This document shows, piece after piece, positions 17,443-23,260 of a stretch of DNA of 33,041 bases. The notes below the pieces were generated by a model that made no database searches, was not told the DNA's origin, and saw only the letters and a list, made by a program, of their open reading frames with translations. The DNA comes from a virus. A program made the translations under genes and the position numbers. Position 1 is the first letter of the stretch; each line of letters starts with the position of its first letter. The stretch covers positions 1 through 33,041 of the IMG/VR virus record IMGVR_UViG_3300003937_000047; one strand, 5' to 3'.

Positions 17443-17717
17443 TATTTAGATCTTCTTTCTGCAAAACCGCCAAAAGCTTCTTTTTTCTTTTCTTCTTTTG
17501 GTTTGTCGTTTAACATATCTTCTTCTTCTTTAATACGATTAAGTATTTCAAAAGCATCAAATATAGCTAGCTTTTTTGTAGCAGCTGCATTTTTTAATCT
17601 ATCAGCTGATATATCATCATCAGAATCAACAATAGCTTCTTTTGCAACTTTAATAAGTTCTTCAACCGCTCTGTGCCCAGCTTGGATTATATTCTTCTTC
17701 GTTTCCTTGACGTTCAT
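17442..17717 (-). CDS. small helical protein before terminase; candidate small terminase subunit
   Basis: This 91-aa protein is almost entirely helical (residues ~1-70; IIQAGHRAVEELIKVAKEAI, then ADRLKNAAATKKLAIFDAFE) with a disordered basic tail. It lies directly upstream of the large terminase with a one-base TAATG overlap, which is the usual place of a small terminase subunit. No clear helix-turn-helix is visible, so the role is positional inference. Its first 56 nt overlap the end of the upstream 201-aa gene in another frame. No internal ATG could shorten this without losing the conserved helices, so I take the overlap as real. The leader ATTATAATAAAAC-ATG is A/T-rich although it is coding. 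Confidence 0.45.
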   Translation of the reverse strand: MNVKETKKNIIQAGHRAVEELIKVAKEAIVDSDDDISADRLKNAAATKKLAIFDAFEILNRIKEEEDMLNDKPKEEKKKEAFGGFAERRSK

Positions 17718-18267
17718 GTTTTATTATAATATCATTTGATTTCATACAATACAAACGCTGGCCATCAACTAAAAATTCATATTCACCAAAAGGTTTGTAA
17801 CCTATAAGGTCTCCCTCGTTGATTTCTAGCGCTTCTAACGCACTATTACCATATTTTAATACACCAATAAGGTTTTGCTCTAAAACGTTATGTATTTCAA
17901 CACTGTCTTTAAGCGGTGCAACAAAACATCTATCACCAAAAGACTTCCATTTGTCTTTAGATTTATATAAATAAACTTGATCTTGTTGTACAAAATATAA
18001 ACCGTCTTTAAAATACGACTTACTATTTTTTTCTTCACCTCTTACATTATACCATCTTCTAAATACATTATGATGAATCATTATTAAATCACCTTTTTTA
18101 ACAGGTGTTTTATATGATAAAGGTACTTCTATTACTTTAGCTATATTGTTTACAGCTTTAAAAGTTTCTATTTGAGTATTGATTATAAGGCTTTTGTCAC
18201 CTACCTTAACTTCATTATTATATCGCTGACCGTAAGGTTCAACGATAAAATCAAAAACGCTTTTCAT
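17662..18267 (-). CDS. two-domain GroES-like protein (tandem co-chaperonin fold)
   Basis: This 201-aa protein reads as two GroES-like domains. Domain 1 (~5-105) has FIVEPYG, a VKKGDLIMIHH strand (~56-66) and ends in DGLYFVQQDQVYLY. Domain 2 (~108-185) is clearer: FGDRCFVAPLKD (110-121) matches the GroES opening DRV-V-P, IGVLKYG (134-140) matches the G-V--VG turn, EGDLIGYKPFG (151-161) matches VGD-V-F---G, and FLVDGQRLYCMKSNDIII (165-182) matches the terminal DGEEY-I---DIL. The C-terminal tail is acidic/polar. Co-chaperonins cap the GroEL ring. T4 gp31 is a phage precedent for capsid folding. A classic mobile loop is not obvious, so it may be a diverged capping or structural protein. It starts in a TAATG junction with the 75-aa gene. 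The tandem nature is my inference from pattern. Confidence 0.55.
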   Translation of the reverse strand: MKSVFDFIVEPYGQRYNNEVKVGDKSLIINTQIETFKAVNNIAKVIEVPLSYKTPVKKGDLIMIHHNVFRRWYNVRGEEKNSKSYFKDGLYFVQQDQVYLYKSKDKWKSFGDRCFVAPLKDSVEIHNVLEQNLIGVLKYGNSALEALEINEGDLIGYKPFGEYEFLVDGQRLYCMKSNDIIIKHERQGNEEEYNPSWAQSG

Positions 18268-18494
18268 TAATACTCTAAATCATACTCAACGGATATAGCC
18301 ATGTTAGAATTAAATTTCTTCCACGGCAATATCTCGTTGTTTTTTTTAATGTAAATGTTATAAGAATTATCTTCTGTGTCAAAAAGTATATGAGATATAG
18401 TGTGACCTCCGTATACAGATTGAGCTAGAGAATAATGCATTGCATCGGTTTTGTAATCAGCACCGATACTAATTTTTCTAATAACAGATGACAT
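18267..18494 (-). CDS. conserved small phage protein of unknown function
   Basis: This 75-aa protein has the pattern IRKISIGADYKTDAMHYSLA, followed by a GGHTISHILF strand, then YNIYIKKNNEILPWKKFN and ending in SVEYDLEY. I have seen similar small proteins in marine phage genomes next to terminase genes, without a known function. It is mixed alpha/beta with no Cys and no membrane segment. Both borders are TAATG junctions (84-aa gene upstream, 201-aa gene downstream), so it is probably translated by termination-reinitiation. An AAGGAG sequence lies only 2 nt before the start, too close for standard Shine-Dalgarno spacing and inside coding sequence. Confidence 0.55.
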   Translation of the reverse strand: MSSVIRKISIGADYKTDAMHYSLAQSVYGGHTISHILFDTEDNSYNIYIKKNNEILPWKKFNSNMAISVEYDLEY

Positions 18495-18748
18495 TACTCC
18501 TTAACTTCTTCTTCTTTTTCGATAGGAGTGTAAGAACCGTCTTCAAGATTAATATTAATCGAACCGTATTCTTCTTCTAGTTCTTTCTTAAAGTCTTCAG
18601 TTTGTTTGTTAACTTCATGGAACTTAGATAATACTGCGGTTTTTTGGGCTTCTAAGAAACCTGTTTCATTTAAAAGTTTGTTTAACTCTTTTTGAAAACC
18701 TTGAATCTTTTCTAATTGGTCTTTGGAAATTGATTTTACTTCACTCAT
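18494..18748 (-). CDS. small coiled-coil protein
   Basis: This 84-aa protein is predicted helical almost throughout. Heptad-like Leu/Ile/Phe spacing runs through residues ~8-62 (LEKIQGFQKELNKLLNETG, then HEVNKQTEDFKKELEEEYG), followed by an acidic tail (EKEEEVKE). It could be a small scaffold, a packaging accessory or an oligomerisation partner; I do not recognise a specific family. It opens the run of genes leading to terminase. The leader carries three tandem TTTAA units next to the start codon, and a near-perfect AT dyad lies slightly farther upstream. Confidence 0.5.
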   Translation of the reverse strand: MSEVKSISKDQLEKIQGFQKELNKLLNETGFLEAQKTAVLSKFHEVNKQTEDFKKELEEEYGSININLEDGSYTPIEKEEEVKE

Positions 18749-18763
18749 TTTAATTTAATTTAA
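18749..18763 (-). repeat. pentanucleotide leader repeat (TTTAA x3) before the 84-aa gene
   Basis: Three exact tandem copies of TTTAA on the plus strand touch the start codon at 18748. The same pentamer (other register) is repeated four times before groEL and about twice before the acetyltransferase-like gene. This is a translation initiation leader without Shine-Dalgarno. Confidence 0.6.
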
Positions 18764-18768
18764 TTGGT

Positions 18769-18784
18769 TATTAATGTATTAATA
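18769..18784. promoter_or_regulatory. AT dyad (TATTAAT-GT-ATTAATA) upstream of packaging genes
   Basis: Two 7-base arms are perfect inverted copies separated by two bases, in the 52-base gap between the holin gene and the 84-aa gene. It could be an operator or a weak RNA hairpin. In such AT-rich DNA a dyad of this size can arise by chance, so confidence is low. Confidence 0.25.
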
Positions 18785-18800
18785 TAGTTACAGGTTTTCT

Positions 18801-19262
18801 TTACTTTTTAAATAAACTTGTAGCTTTTTCAGTTGTGCGTCCACCGAAGTAGGCTAAAACAACGGACATCATTACTTTTTCAAAAGTATCGTTCCAAGTT
18901 ACGCCTATGTGAAATGGTATTGAATCTACACTGTCTAATAAGCCAGCAATAGAAAATATAACAATACACCACACTAATACTAATGGGCGTACGTTTTTAG
19001 ATAGCCATGAATCTGACATTGAGTCGGCTTTCCACCTTGATGTAACAGCTTCCATTTCTTTATTTTGTTGTTCAAATATAAGCTGTTGTAATTTTATTTT
19101 GTCTTCACCACTTACATCGGATTTACCTATAGCAGCAATAGCTTCAGCCGGTGAAGTTACACCGCTTAGTACATTTCCCAACGCAGGGTTAACTAGCGAC
19201 GCAGCACCAAACAATAGTTTACCTACTGTAGTTTCTGCAAATTTTTTTTTAGGTTTAGACAT
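18801..19262 (-). CDS. holin (3TM gene-transfer-agent-type)
   Basis: This 153-aa protein has a hydrophobic Gly/Ala-rich N-terminal segment (~13-35, GKLLFGAASLVNPALGNVLS). A soluble helical middle is rich in Gln/Lys (~50-80). A conserved block DSWLSKNVRPLVLVWCIVIF leads into a clear transmembrane segment (~92-112). Another hydrophobic segment (~129-143, VMMSVVLAYFGG) follows, and the C-terminus is basic. The W-K/R-AD-S-DSWLSK-RP pattern is what I know from the 3TM holin family first described in gene transfer agents. It would permeabilise the inner membrane so that the endolysin reaches the peptidoglycan. It sits 2 nt after the metallopeptidase-like gene and about 3.3 kb downstream of the M15 endolysin gene. 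Confidence 0.72.
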   Translation of the reverse strand: MSKPKKKFAETTVGKLLFGAASLVNPALGNVLSGVTSPAEAIAAIGKSDVSGEDKIKLQQLIFEQQNKEMEAVTSRWKADSMSDSWLSKNVRPLVLVWCIVIFSIAGLLDSVDSIPFHIGVTWNDTFEKVMMSVVLAYFGGRTTEKATSLFKK

Positions 19263-19264
19263 AT

Positions 19265-19576
19265 CTATTCTGCTTTATATGCGGGTGCTTCCCACGGTAA
19301 AGTTTTATCACCTTCATCAAAAGATGATCTTAAATATTTTTTTCCTTTCCAGTACATTGCATCTTTATCATAATCCAAATCACCTCTTGCCATTTGATGT
19401 ATATGAACATTTTCGTGATTTATAGTTTCGTTTATTAACTCTGGATCAGTTATATCTTTGTTTATTAAAATGGTTCCCCTTTTGTCAGCTCTACCTATAA
19501 CATCTTTTTCTTCGAAAGAAACATTAACTATTGGAGTAGGAAATTTATCAAAAGGTGGTTTTAGTTTAAAACTCAT
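19265..19576 (-). CDS. mini zinc-metallopeptidase-like protein (HExxH)
   Basis: This 103-aa protein contains an exact HExxH motif (HENVH, residues 54-58) inside a helix TINHENVHIHQM, preceded by an edge-strand-like segment GTILINKDI (34-42). Downstream it has a conserved W-K-G-K-K-Y and ends LPWEAPAYKAE, in which E96 is a good candidate for a third zinc ligand, as in gluzincins. This is the layout of very small metallopeptidases. Substrates are unknown; a role in host wall digestion, virion maturation or lysis is possible. The start overlaps the preceding 50-aa gene in an ATGA junction. AGGA lies 7 bases before the ATG but is inside coding sequence. The motif is seen directly, and activity is inferred. 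Confidence 0.6.
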   Translation of the reverse strand: MSFKLKPPFDKFPTPIVNVSFEEKDVIGRADKRGTILINKDITDPELINETINHENVHIHQMARGDLDYDKDAMYWKGKKYLRSSFDEGDKTLPWEAPAYKAE

Positions 19577-19725
19577 TTTCCTGGAAACATTTTATTAAGT
19601 ACGTTTTTACGCTGTTGACAGCCACAGGGTATGTTTAAACCCTGTGACACTGAATCAACAACTTTTTTAATTCCAGTTGCTTTAGTGAAAGACTCTATTT
19701 TATCACCTAAGCCTCTAGATTTCAT
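19573..19725 (-). CDS. 50-aa Cys-motif micro-protein
   Basis: An ATG at 19725 begins a 50-residue frame (MKSRGLGDKIESFTKATGIK as its first 20 residues) that fills the gap between the 114-aa gene and the metallopeptidase-like gene. It ends in an ATGA overlap with the latter. The C-terminus has the pattern PCGCQQRKNVLNKMFPG, which I recognise as the C-x-C-x2-R-x4-LN motif shared by small proteins of many phages. The function is unknown; two close cysteines could bind a metal or form a contact in the virion. Exact fit between neighbours, coupling to the next gene and the motif support it as a real gene. Confidence 0.7.
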   Translation of the reverse strand: MKSRGLGDKIESFTKATGIKKVVDSVSQGLNIPCGCQQRKNVLNKMFPGK

Positions 19726-19726
19726 A

Positions 19727-20071
19727 CTAGCTAATTGCTACTTGTGAAAATACTACAAAAGTAAGCGCTTGTCCAGTTGAACTAACAGTAGCAGGAATAC
19801 CTCCTACTTTAGAGACACCATTTCCTGGAGATGCAGAGTAAGCATCTAAAAGAGCATCTAATACTGAGTACCCAGCAGCAGCAGCTGTATGAGTTAACTG
19901 TAATTCAACACCATCTTGCATGATGATTGCTGATTTTGTTGTTGGTGCAGTTTGAGGTGCTCCAACTGTTCCTTGGTGAATTAAAACGATGTCGCTTTTA
20001 TCAATAACAAATTTGTTTGTGTTTGATGTAGCGGCCGATCCACCTGTAATAGGGATTTCTAAATAAGCCAT
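19727..20071 (-). CDS. small beta-rich structural protein candidate
   Basis: This 114-aa protein begins MAYLEIPITGGSAATSNTNK and is rich in Thr, Ala, Val, Gly and short hydrophobic strands (IVLIHQG, SAIIMQDGVELQL, LTFVVFSQVAIS). It has no charged helices and no membrane segment. Low charge and beta-strand pattern, together with its place among virion genes, suggest a capsid decoration or other repeated surface protein. I do not recognise a family. It has one of the longer upstream gaps in the window (67 bases). Its leader AACAAAAACAATTATT-ATG resembles the leader of the major capsid gene, which may indicate strong expression. Confidence 0.45.
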   Translation of the reverse strand: MAYLEIPITGGSAATSNTNKFVIDKSDIVLIHQGTVGAPQTAPTTKSAIIMQDGVELQLTHTAAAAGYSVLDALLDAYSASPGNGVSKVGGIPATVSSTGQALTFVVFSQVAIS

Positions 20072-20138
20072 AATAATTGTTTTTGTTTTGTTAATAATTA
20101 ATTGTTAATTGGTATAATCGTAATGGTGTTATTGGGTT

Positions 20139-21038
20139 TTAATGTTTATATCCTTTTTTAGTAGAACCTTTAGACATATTTTTTTCAATAGCAGCTTGTC
20201 TATTAGCTTCATAACCGCTTAAGTCCCCGCTGTTATCTAAGTCTCCTAAAATTTTATTTATACCATAACCTTTAGAGCTATGAATTTTATTAGCGCCTCC
20301 TATGCCAAAAGTGCCGGAAGATGATTTTAAACCTGTTTGCTGTTTCATTGTTTTGTGCTTTCCTTCACTTGTGTATTGACTAGCGCCCGTTTTTAAAGCA
20401 TCATGAAATTGGTTAGATCTTGAAAATCTATCTTTTTCAGCATTCAATTCTTCATTTAATGATTTTCCACTACCACCCGTTGCTTGCATTTCTTTTTTGC
20501 TCATAGATCCACCACCTCTTTTACCGTAAGAACTTAAAGAAGCTCTTTGCTTCATGTGATCATAACTTCCACCACTTCTTGATATGTATTGATTATGTAG
20601 TTTATCTGTATTAAAGCCAGATATTTTAGTTGCTTTGTCTATTATATCGCTTTGTGATCTAGTACTTAAATTTGTATTAATGTTATCAAGATCTTTAACG
20701 GAGCCACTAAGGCTAGTTGACATATTAGATGCCACGCCACCTATTAATCCTTCCCTTGGATCCTTCGCGCCTCCTTTTGCTAGACTTTTTTCGTATCTAA
20801 AGTTAGCAACCGCATCTGATTTACCTCTAAGCCTTCTTTCATTAGTAGCTTTATTTTCTGCTTCTGTTTTTTCTGGATCAGTTTTACTAGGTCCTTGACC
20901 ACTAAGGATCATATCTTGCGATTGTGATGGGTAGAATTTTTCAATACTACCGTTTTTACTTGCACCTCCTGAAAAGCATCCTGATTTGTCAGGCCCTAAT
21001 GAAGGTTTTGTTTTTGCTATTTTACTTCCGTGTCCCAT
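20139..21038 (-). CDS. disordered basic protein with an EF-hand-like calcium loop
   Basis: This 299-aa protein is Gly/Ser/Lys/Asn-rich and low in hydrophobics, so most of it is probably disordered. A block (~155-180) is rich in Gly/Ser/Arg/Lys. At residues 266-277 it carries DLDNSGDLSGYE, which fits all positions of a canonical 12-residue EF-hand loop (D1, D3, S5, G6, D7, hydrophobic 8, S9, E12), followed by a helix EANRQAAIEKNM. Single EF loops of this sort also occur in dockerins and other bacterial Ca-binding proteins. A calcium-dependent internal or ejected virion protein is possible. It stands among small basic virion-associated genes, with the leader AATAAAATT-ATG. Confidence 0.5.
   Translation of the reverse strand: MGHGSKIAKTKPSLGPDKSGCFSGGASKNGSIEKFYPSQSQDMILSGQGPSKTDPEKTEAENKATNERRLRGKSDAVANFRYEKSLAKGGAKDPREGLIGGVASNMSTSLSGSVKDLDNINTNLSTRSQSDIIDKATKISGFNTDKLHNQYISRSGGSYDHMKQRASLSSYGKRGGGSMSKKEMQATGGSGKSLNEELNAEKDRFSRSNQFHDALKTGASQYTSEGKHKTMKQQTGLKSSSGTFGIGGANKIHSSKGYGINKILGDLDNSGDLSGYEANRQAAIEKNMSKGSTKKGYKH
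20208..20243 (-). other. EF-hand-like Ca2+-binding loop within the 299-aa protein
   Basis: Codons for residues 266-277 spell D-L-D-N-S-G-D-L-S-G-Y-E. Positions 1, 3, 5, 7, 9 and 12 all carry oxygen ligands and position 6 is Gly, exactly the EF-hand loop rule. Only the loop is certain; the flanking helices are weakly suggested. Confidence 0.6.
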
Positions 21039-21049
21039 AATTTTATTTT

Positions 21050-21268
21050 TTATTTATTGTGTTGCATATGTTTAGACAGGAAAGTATGATCGTGTCTAAT
21101 ATCTCCAGCTAATTTAGATATATGTTTTTCATCAGCTGTTTGGTTAATGTCTTTATATTTACCTCCTTTTTTTTGATCATCTAAAACATCTCTTTTTAAA
21201 TAGTCAATGTGAGCTTTATCGTCTTTAATCGCGTCTTTCGCGTTACCTTTAGTTATTTTTGTATCCAT
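21050..21268 (-). CDS. small charged helical protein
   Basis: This 72-aa protein is very rich in Lys, Asp and His (DKAHIDYLKRDVLDDQKKGG, then ADEKHISKLAGDIRHDHTFL). It is predicted to be helical and soluble, and the several His residues (HIDYL, EKHIS, RHDHTF, KHMQH) are notable. It could form a small coiled bundle or bind metal or nucleic acid; I do not recognise the family. The start forms a TAATG overlap with the 246-aa gene, so translation is probably coupled. The 299-aa gene starts 11 nt after its stop. Confidence 0.5.
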   Translation of the reverse strand: MDTKITKGNAKDAIKDDKAHIDYLKRDVLDDQKKGGKYKDINQTADEKHISKLAGDIRHDHTFLSKHMQHNK

Positions 21269-22008
21269 TATTGTAGTGCTATTAAGTTTGAAATACCTCC
21301 AGCAACACCAGTAATTTGAACAACCGAAACCGGTAATACAAATCCTTGTGCTGGATTAGTGAACGTTGCTGTTTTATTATCTGCTGTTAAAACAGATATG
21401 CTAGGTAATACATCAAAACTATATGTTAATGTTATGTTTGCAGCAATACTAACAGTTTGATCTAAAGTAAAATTAGATGAGTTAGTTACTGAAGCAACTT
21501 TAGTACCAGCTGGAACACCAGTTCCACCTACATTCATACCTGCTTGTATCAATGGGTTAGGTGATTTTAAAACTAAAGCTGTATTAGTTGAGGCGTTGTT
21601 ATTAGCTGTTGTAATTGTTGAACCATCAGCTCCAGGCGATGTACCTACGAATAAATTATATTCTTTCCAACTGCCTTGGTTTATAGTAAAAAATGTTAAC
21701 GTTTGACTCGCTTGCATTACAACTGATTTATTTAAAGTTACAGTTGTATTACTCCCGTGAACAACACGCGCAACCATTAAATGATCATTTATACCAATAA
21801 CCGGATTCATTGTAGGACATGTTATATACATACCTACTTTAATATTTTTATTTAAAGCTAGCACTATTGTCAAAGACGGAACCGCATTAGCAACAGATGC
21901 CGCTGTAGTTGATTCTGTTATTTTAACCGCACCATCAATTAATTGAGTAGCACTTACAACGGGGACAACTCCACCTTTGTAAGATTCTGTGTAATAATTT
22001 CTAATCAT
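21268..22008 (-). CDS. beta-repeat virion protein candidate
   Basis: This 246-aa protein consists largely of beta-strand patterns. Two repeats share the plan hydrophobic-x-GM-x-V-(G)-x-x-V...T-(V/F)TL...A...LT(F/Y): one at ~56-105 (IKVGMYITCPTMN to TLTFF) and one at ~155-200 (IQAGMNVGGTGVP to TLTYSF). The Thr/Asn/Ala/Ser-rich composition and lack of charge fit a surface-decorating or fibre-like virion protein. The same repeat plan appears once inside the 1208-aa tail protein (~215-262). The leader is TAAAAAATAAAAAAA-ATG, with no Shine-Dalgarno. The role as decoration protein is inferred. Confidence 0.5.
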   Translation of the reverse strand: MIRNYYTESYKGGVVPVVSATQLIDGAVKITESTTAASVANAVPSLTIVLALNKNIKVGMYITCPTMNPVIGINDHLMVARVVHGSNTTVTLNKSVVMQASQTLTFFTINQGSWKEYNLFVGTSPGADGSTITTANNNASTNTALVLKSPNPLIQAGMNVGGTGVPAGTKVASVTNSSNFTLDQTVSIAANITLTYSFDVLPSISVLTADNKTATFTNPAQGFVLPVSVVQITGVAGGISNLIALQ

Positions 22009-22014
22009 TTTTTT

Positions 22015-22305
22015 TTATTTTTTATTTTTATTTTTATTACAAAAGTTTCTAGCAGCATCAACACTGCCAAATCCCCATTTTTTTAAAGCCATAGCTTTTC
22101 TAGTTGGCTCACCTTTAGCATCTTTCATTGCTCCTTTCATACCAGCAAATCTACAAGCAAAAGAAACTCTTCTAGGATTAGTACCAGATGTTTGTCTACT
22201 TCCTAGTTTCTTACCAGTTTCTTTAGTATAATCAGATCGCATTTTACGATTTTGTTTTTCGTATGCTTTTTCTTTTATAGCTGGTCCTTTTACTTTATAA
22301 GCCAT
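22015..22305 (-). CDS. basic Cys-containing small phage protein (DUF6321-like)
   Basis: This 96-aa protein is strongly basic. The core, from ~34 to 90, reads KLGSRQTSGTNPRRVSFACR, then FAGMKGAMKDAKGEPTRKAM and KKWGFGSVDAARNFCNKNKN. I recognise this block as a widespread small family in marine and other phages, and think it corresponds to DUF6321, though I cannot check. Two conserved Cys and the highly basic charge suggest nucleic-acid contact, for example an internal head protein, but no function is established. It lies 3 nt from the next basic gene upstream and 6 nt from the 246-aa gene downstream. Confidence 0.55.
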   Translation of the reverse strand: MAYKVKGPAIKEKAYEKQNRKMRSDYTKETGKKLGSRQTSGTNPRRVSFACRFAGMKGAMKDAKGEPTRKAMALKKWGFGSVDAARNFCNKNKNKK

Positions 22306-22308
22306 TAT

Positions 22309-22599
22309 TTATTTTTTTTTAGGTAAAACTTTAATTTTGCCATTTTCAGTTCTAGCATATCTATGCGTAGAAGTTTCTTTGCTCGGTATTAATTCTCCGC
22401 TGTATGTACCATCGCCATATTTCCAAGTTACTCTCTTATCCGCTCCTTGAGATTCTTTTATAGCTTTTTCAGTTGGATAATCTTTGTCTCCAGGTTTTGC
22501 AGGTGACTCACCTCTTTTCCTTTTTGCATGAATATTAGCCCATAAGCCTTTTTTCTTTGCTGCGCCACAATATTTTTTTAATAATGGTGATTTTAACAT
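22309..22599 (-). CDS. basic small phage protein with WANIHAKRKRGESPAKPG motif
   Basis: This 96-aa protein is Lys-rich (it ends KVLPKKK). Near residues 18-41 it carries GLWANIHAKRKRGESPAKPG and then DKDYPTEKA, which I recognise as a recurrent motif in small proteins of marine phages. The C-terminal half has a beta-like segment (RVTWKYGDGTYSGELIPSKE). The strong positive charge again suggests DNA binding or packaging of genome ends, but this is not shown. It pairs with the adjacent 96-aa basic protein (3-nt gap). The leader AAATAATATAGTT-ATG has no Shine-Dalgarno. Confidence 0.5.
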   Translation of the reverse strand: MLKSPLLKKYCGAAKKKGLWANIHAKRKRGESPAKPGDKDYPTEKAIKESQGADKRVTWKYGDGTYSGELIPSKETSTHRYARTENGKIKVLPKKK

Positions 22600-22601
22600 A
22601 A

Positions 22602-23066
22602 CTATATTATTTTGTATTTAGTTTTACCGTTTTCTTTATAAGCTTTTAAACATCTTCTTCTGTTTGCATCTTCAGATACATAACTTACATGTACCCAATT
22701 AGGGTTTTCATCCGTACCAAATTCCCAAATAATTTGATCAAAATCTAAATTATTTTTTATATACTCATACATCTCTGCATTAGTTTTATGACCATAGTTA
22801 TCGTCTAGGTCAAGTGCGCAACCAATACAATGTTGAGAAGTTGTGCTTCCGCCAATAGCAGAATTGAGTTGGGGCGAGCGATAGAAACTATTAATAGCGA
22901 TTGGACCACCCACCCATCTACGTAGAGGTTCAAACACTTGCTCTGCAATAGTTTTCATGTTAATTAAATCTATTTCTCTAGGTGTATTGTCAATACCAAG
23001 CCTAGTAGCTGTGTGAGATTTAATCCCTTCTTTAAGCGAGATGTGTTCACTTATTCTATCACTCAT
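22602..23066 (-). CDS. endolysin, peptidase M15 family
   Basis: This 154-aa protein shows the metal-binding pattern of M15 (D,D-carboxypeptidase/L-alanyl-D-glutamate type) peptidases. SQHCIGCALDLDD (78-89) gives H79 and D86, a second site WVHVSY gives H126, and the strand FDQIIWEF with E115 is a candidate catalytic acid. An upstream FYRSPQLNSAIGG (61-73) is the family's substrate-side motif. No signal peptide is present, so it needs the holin to reach the wall. Length agrees with phage M15A enzymes. It lies among small basic virion genes; the holin is 3.3 kb downstream. The leader TTTCACTAAA-ATG has no Shine-Dalgarno. The assignment is sure to the family level. Confidence 0.85.
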   Translation of the reverse strand: MSDRISEHISLKEGIKSHTATRLGIDNTPREIDLINMKTIAEQVFEPLRRWVGGPIAINSFYRSPQLNSAIGGSTTSQHCIGCALDLDDNYGHKTNAEMYEYIKNNLDFDQIIWEFGTDENPNWVHVSYVSEDANRRRCLKAYKENGKTKYKII

Positions 23067-23078
23067 TTTAGTGAAATT

Positions 23079-23249
23079 TTACTTTGCTAAAGAACTTATA
23101 GGTCCAGCTTTATATGGTACATCTGCTTTCATAACTTGAATACAACTGTCACCACATCTAGAATTACCTTTTACTAATGTTCTACCTTCTTTTGGTAAAC
23201 CTGAAATCCATATTGCGTTTTGCCCGTATTGCCCTGGTTGTTTTGCCAT
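23079..23249 (-). CDS. 56-aa micro-protein with CGDSC motif
   Basis: An ATG at 23249 opens a 56-residue frame that fills the gap between the 149-aa gene and the endolysin gene. It reads MAKQPGQYGQNAIWISGLPK at the start and has SRCGDSC in the middle (C32 and C36). The start sits 11 nt after the 149-aa gene's stop, and the leader TAAAAATAAATATT-ATG matches those of neighbours. Two close Cys could be a metal or disulfide site. No recognised function. Its fit between neighbours and the typical leader support it as a gene. Confidence 0.65.
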   Translation of the reverse strand: MAKQPGQYGQNAIWISGLPKEGRTLVKGNSRCGDSCIQVMKADVPYKAGPISSLAK

Positions 23250-23260
23250 AATATTTATTT

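Noticed and set aside
18495-18505. AAGGAG before the 75-aa gene as a Shine-Dalgarno site
   Set aside because: It is only 2 bases from the start codon and encodes the last residues of the 84-aa protein; the other leaders show no such site.
19614-19643. Inverted repeat CACAGGGT ... ACCCTGTG near 19622-19642
   Set aside because: It forms a neat 8-bp hairpin on paper, but lies entirely inside the 50-aa micro-gene (spanning its CGC motif codons) with no U-run; it could be a coincidence of coding sequence, so I did not call a terminator.
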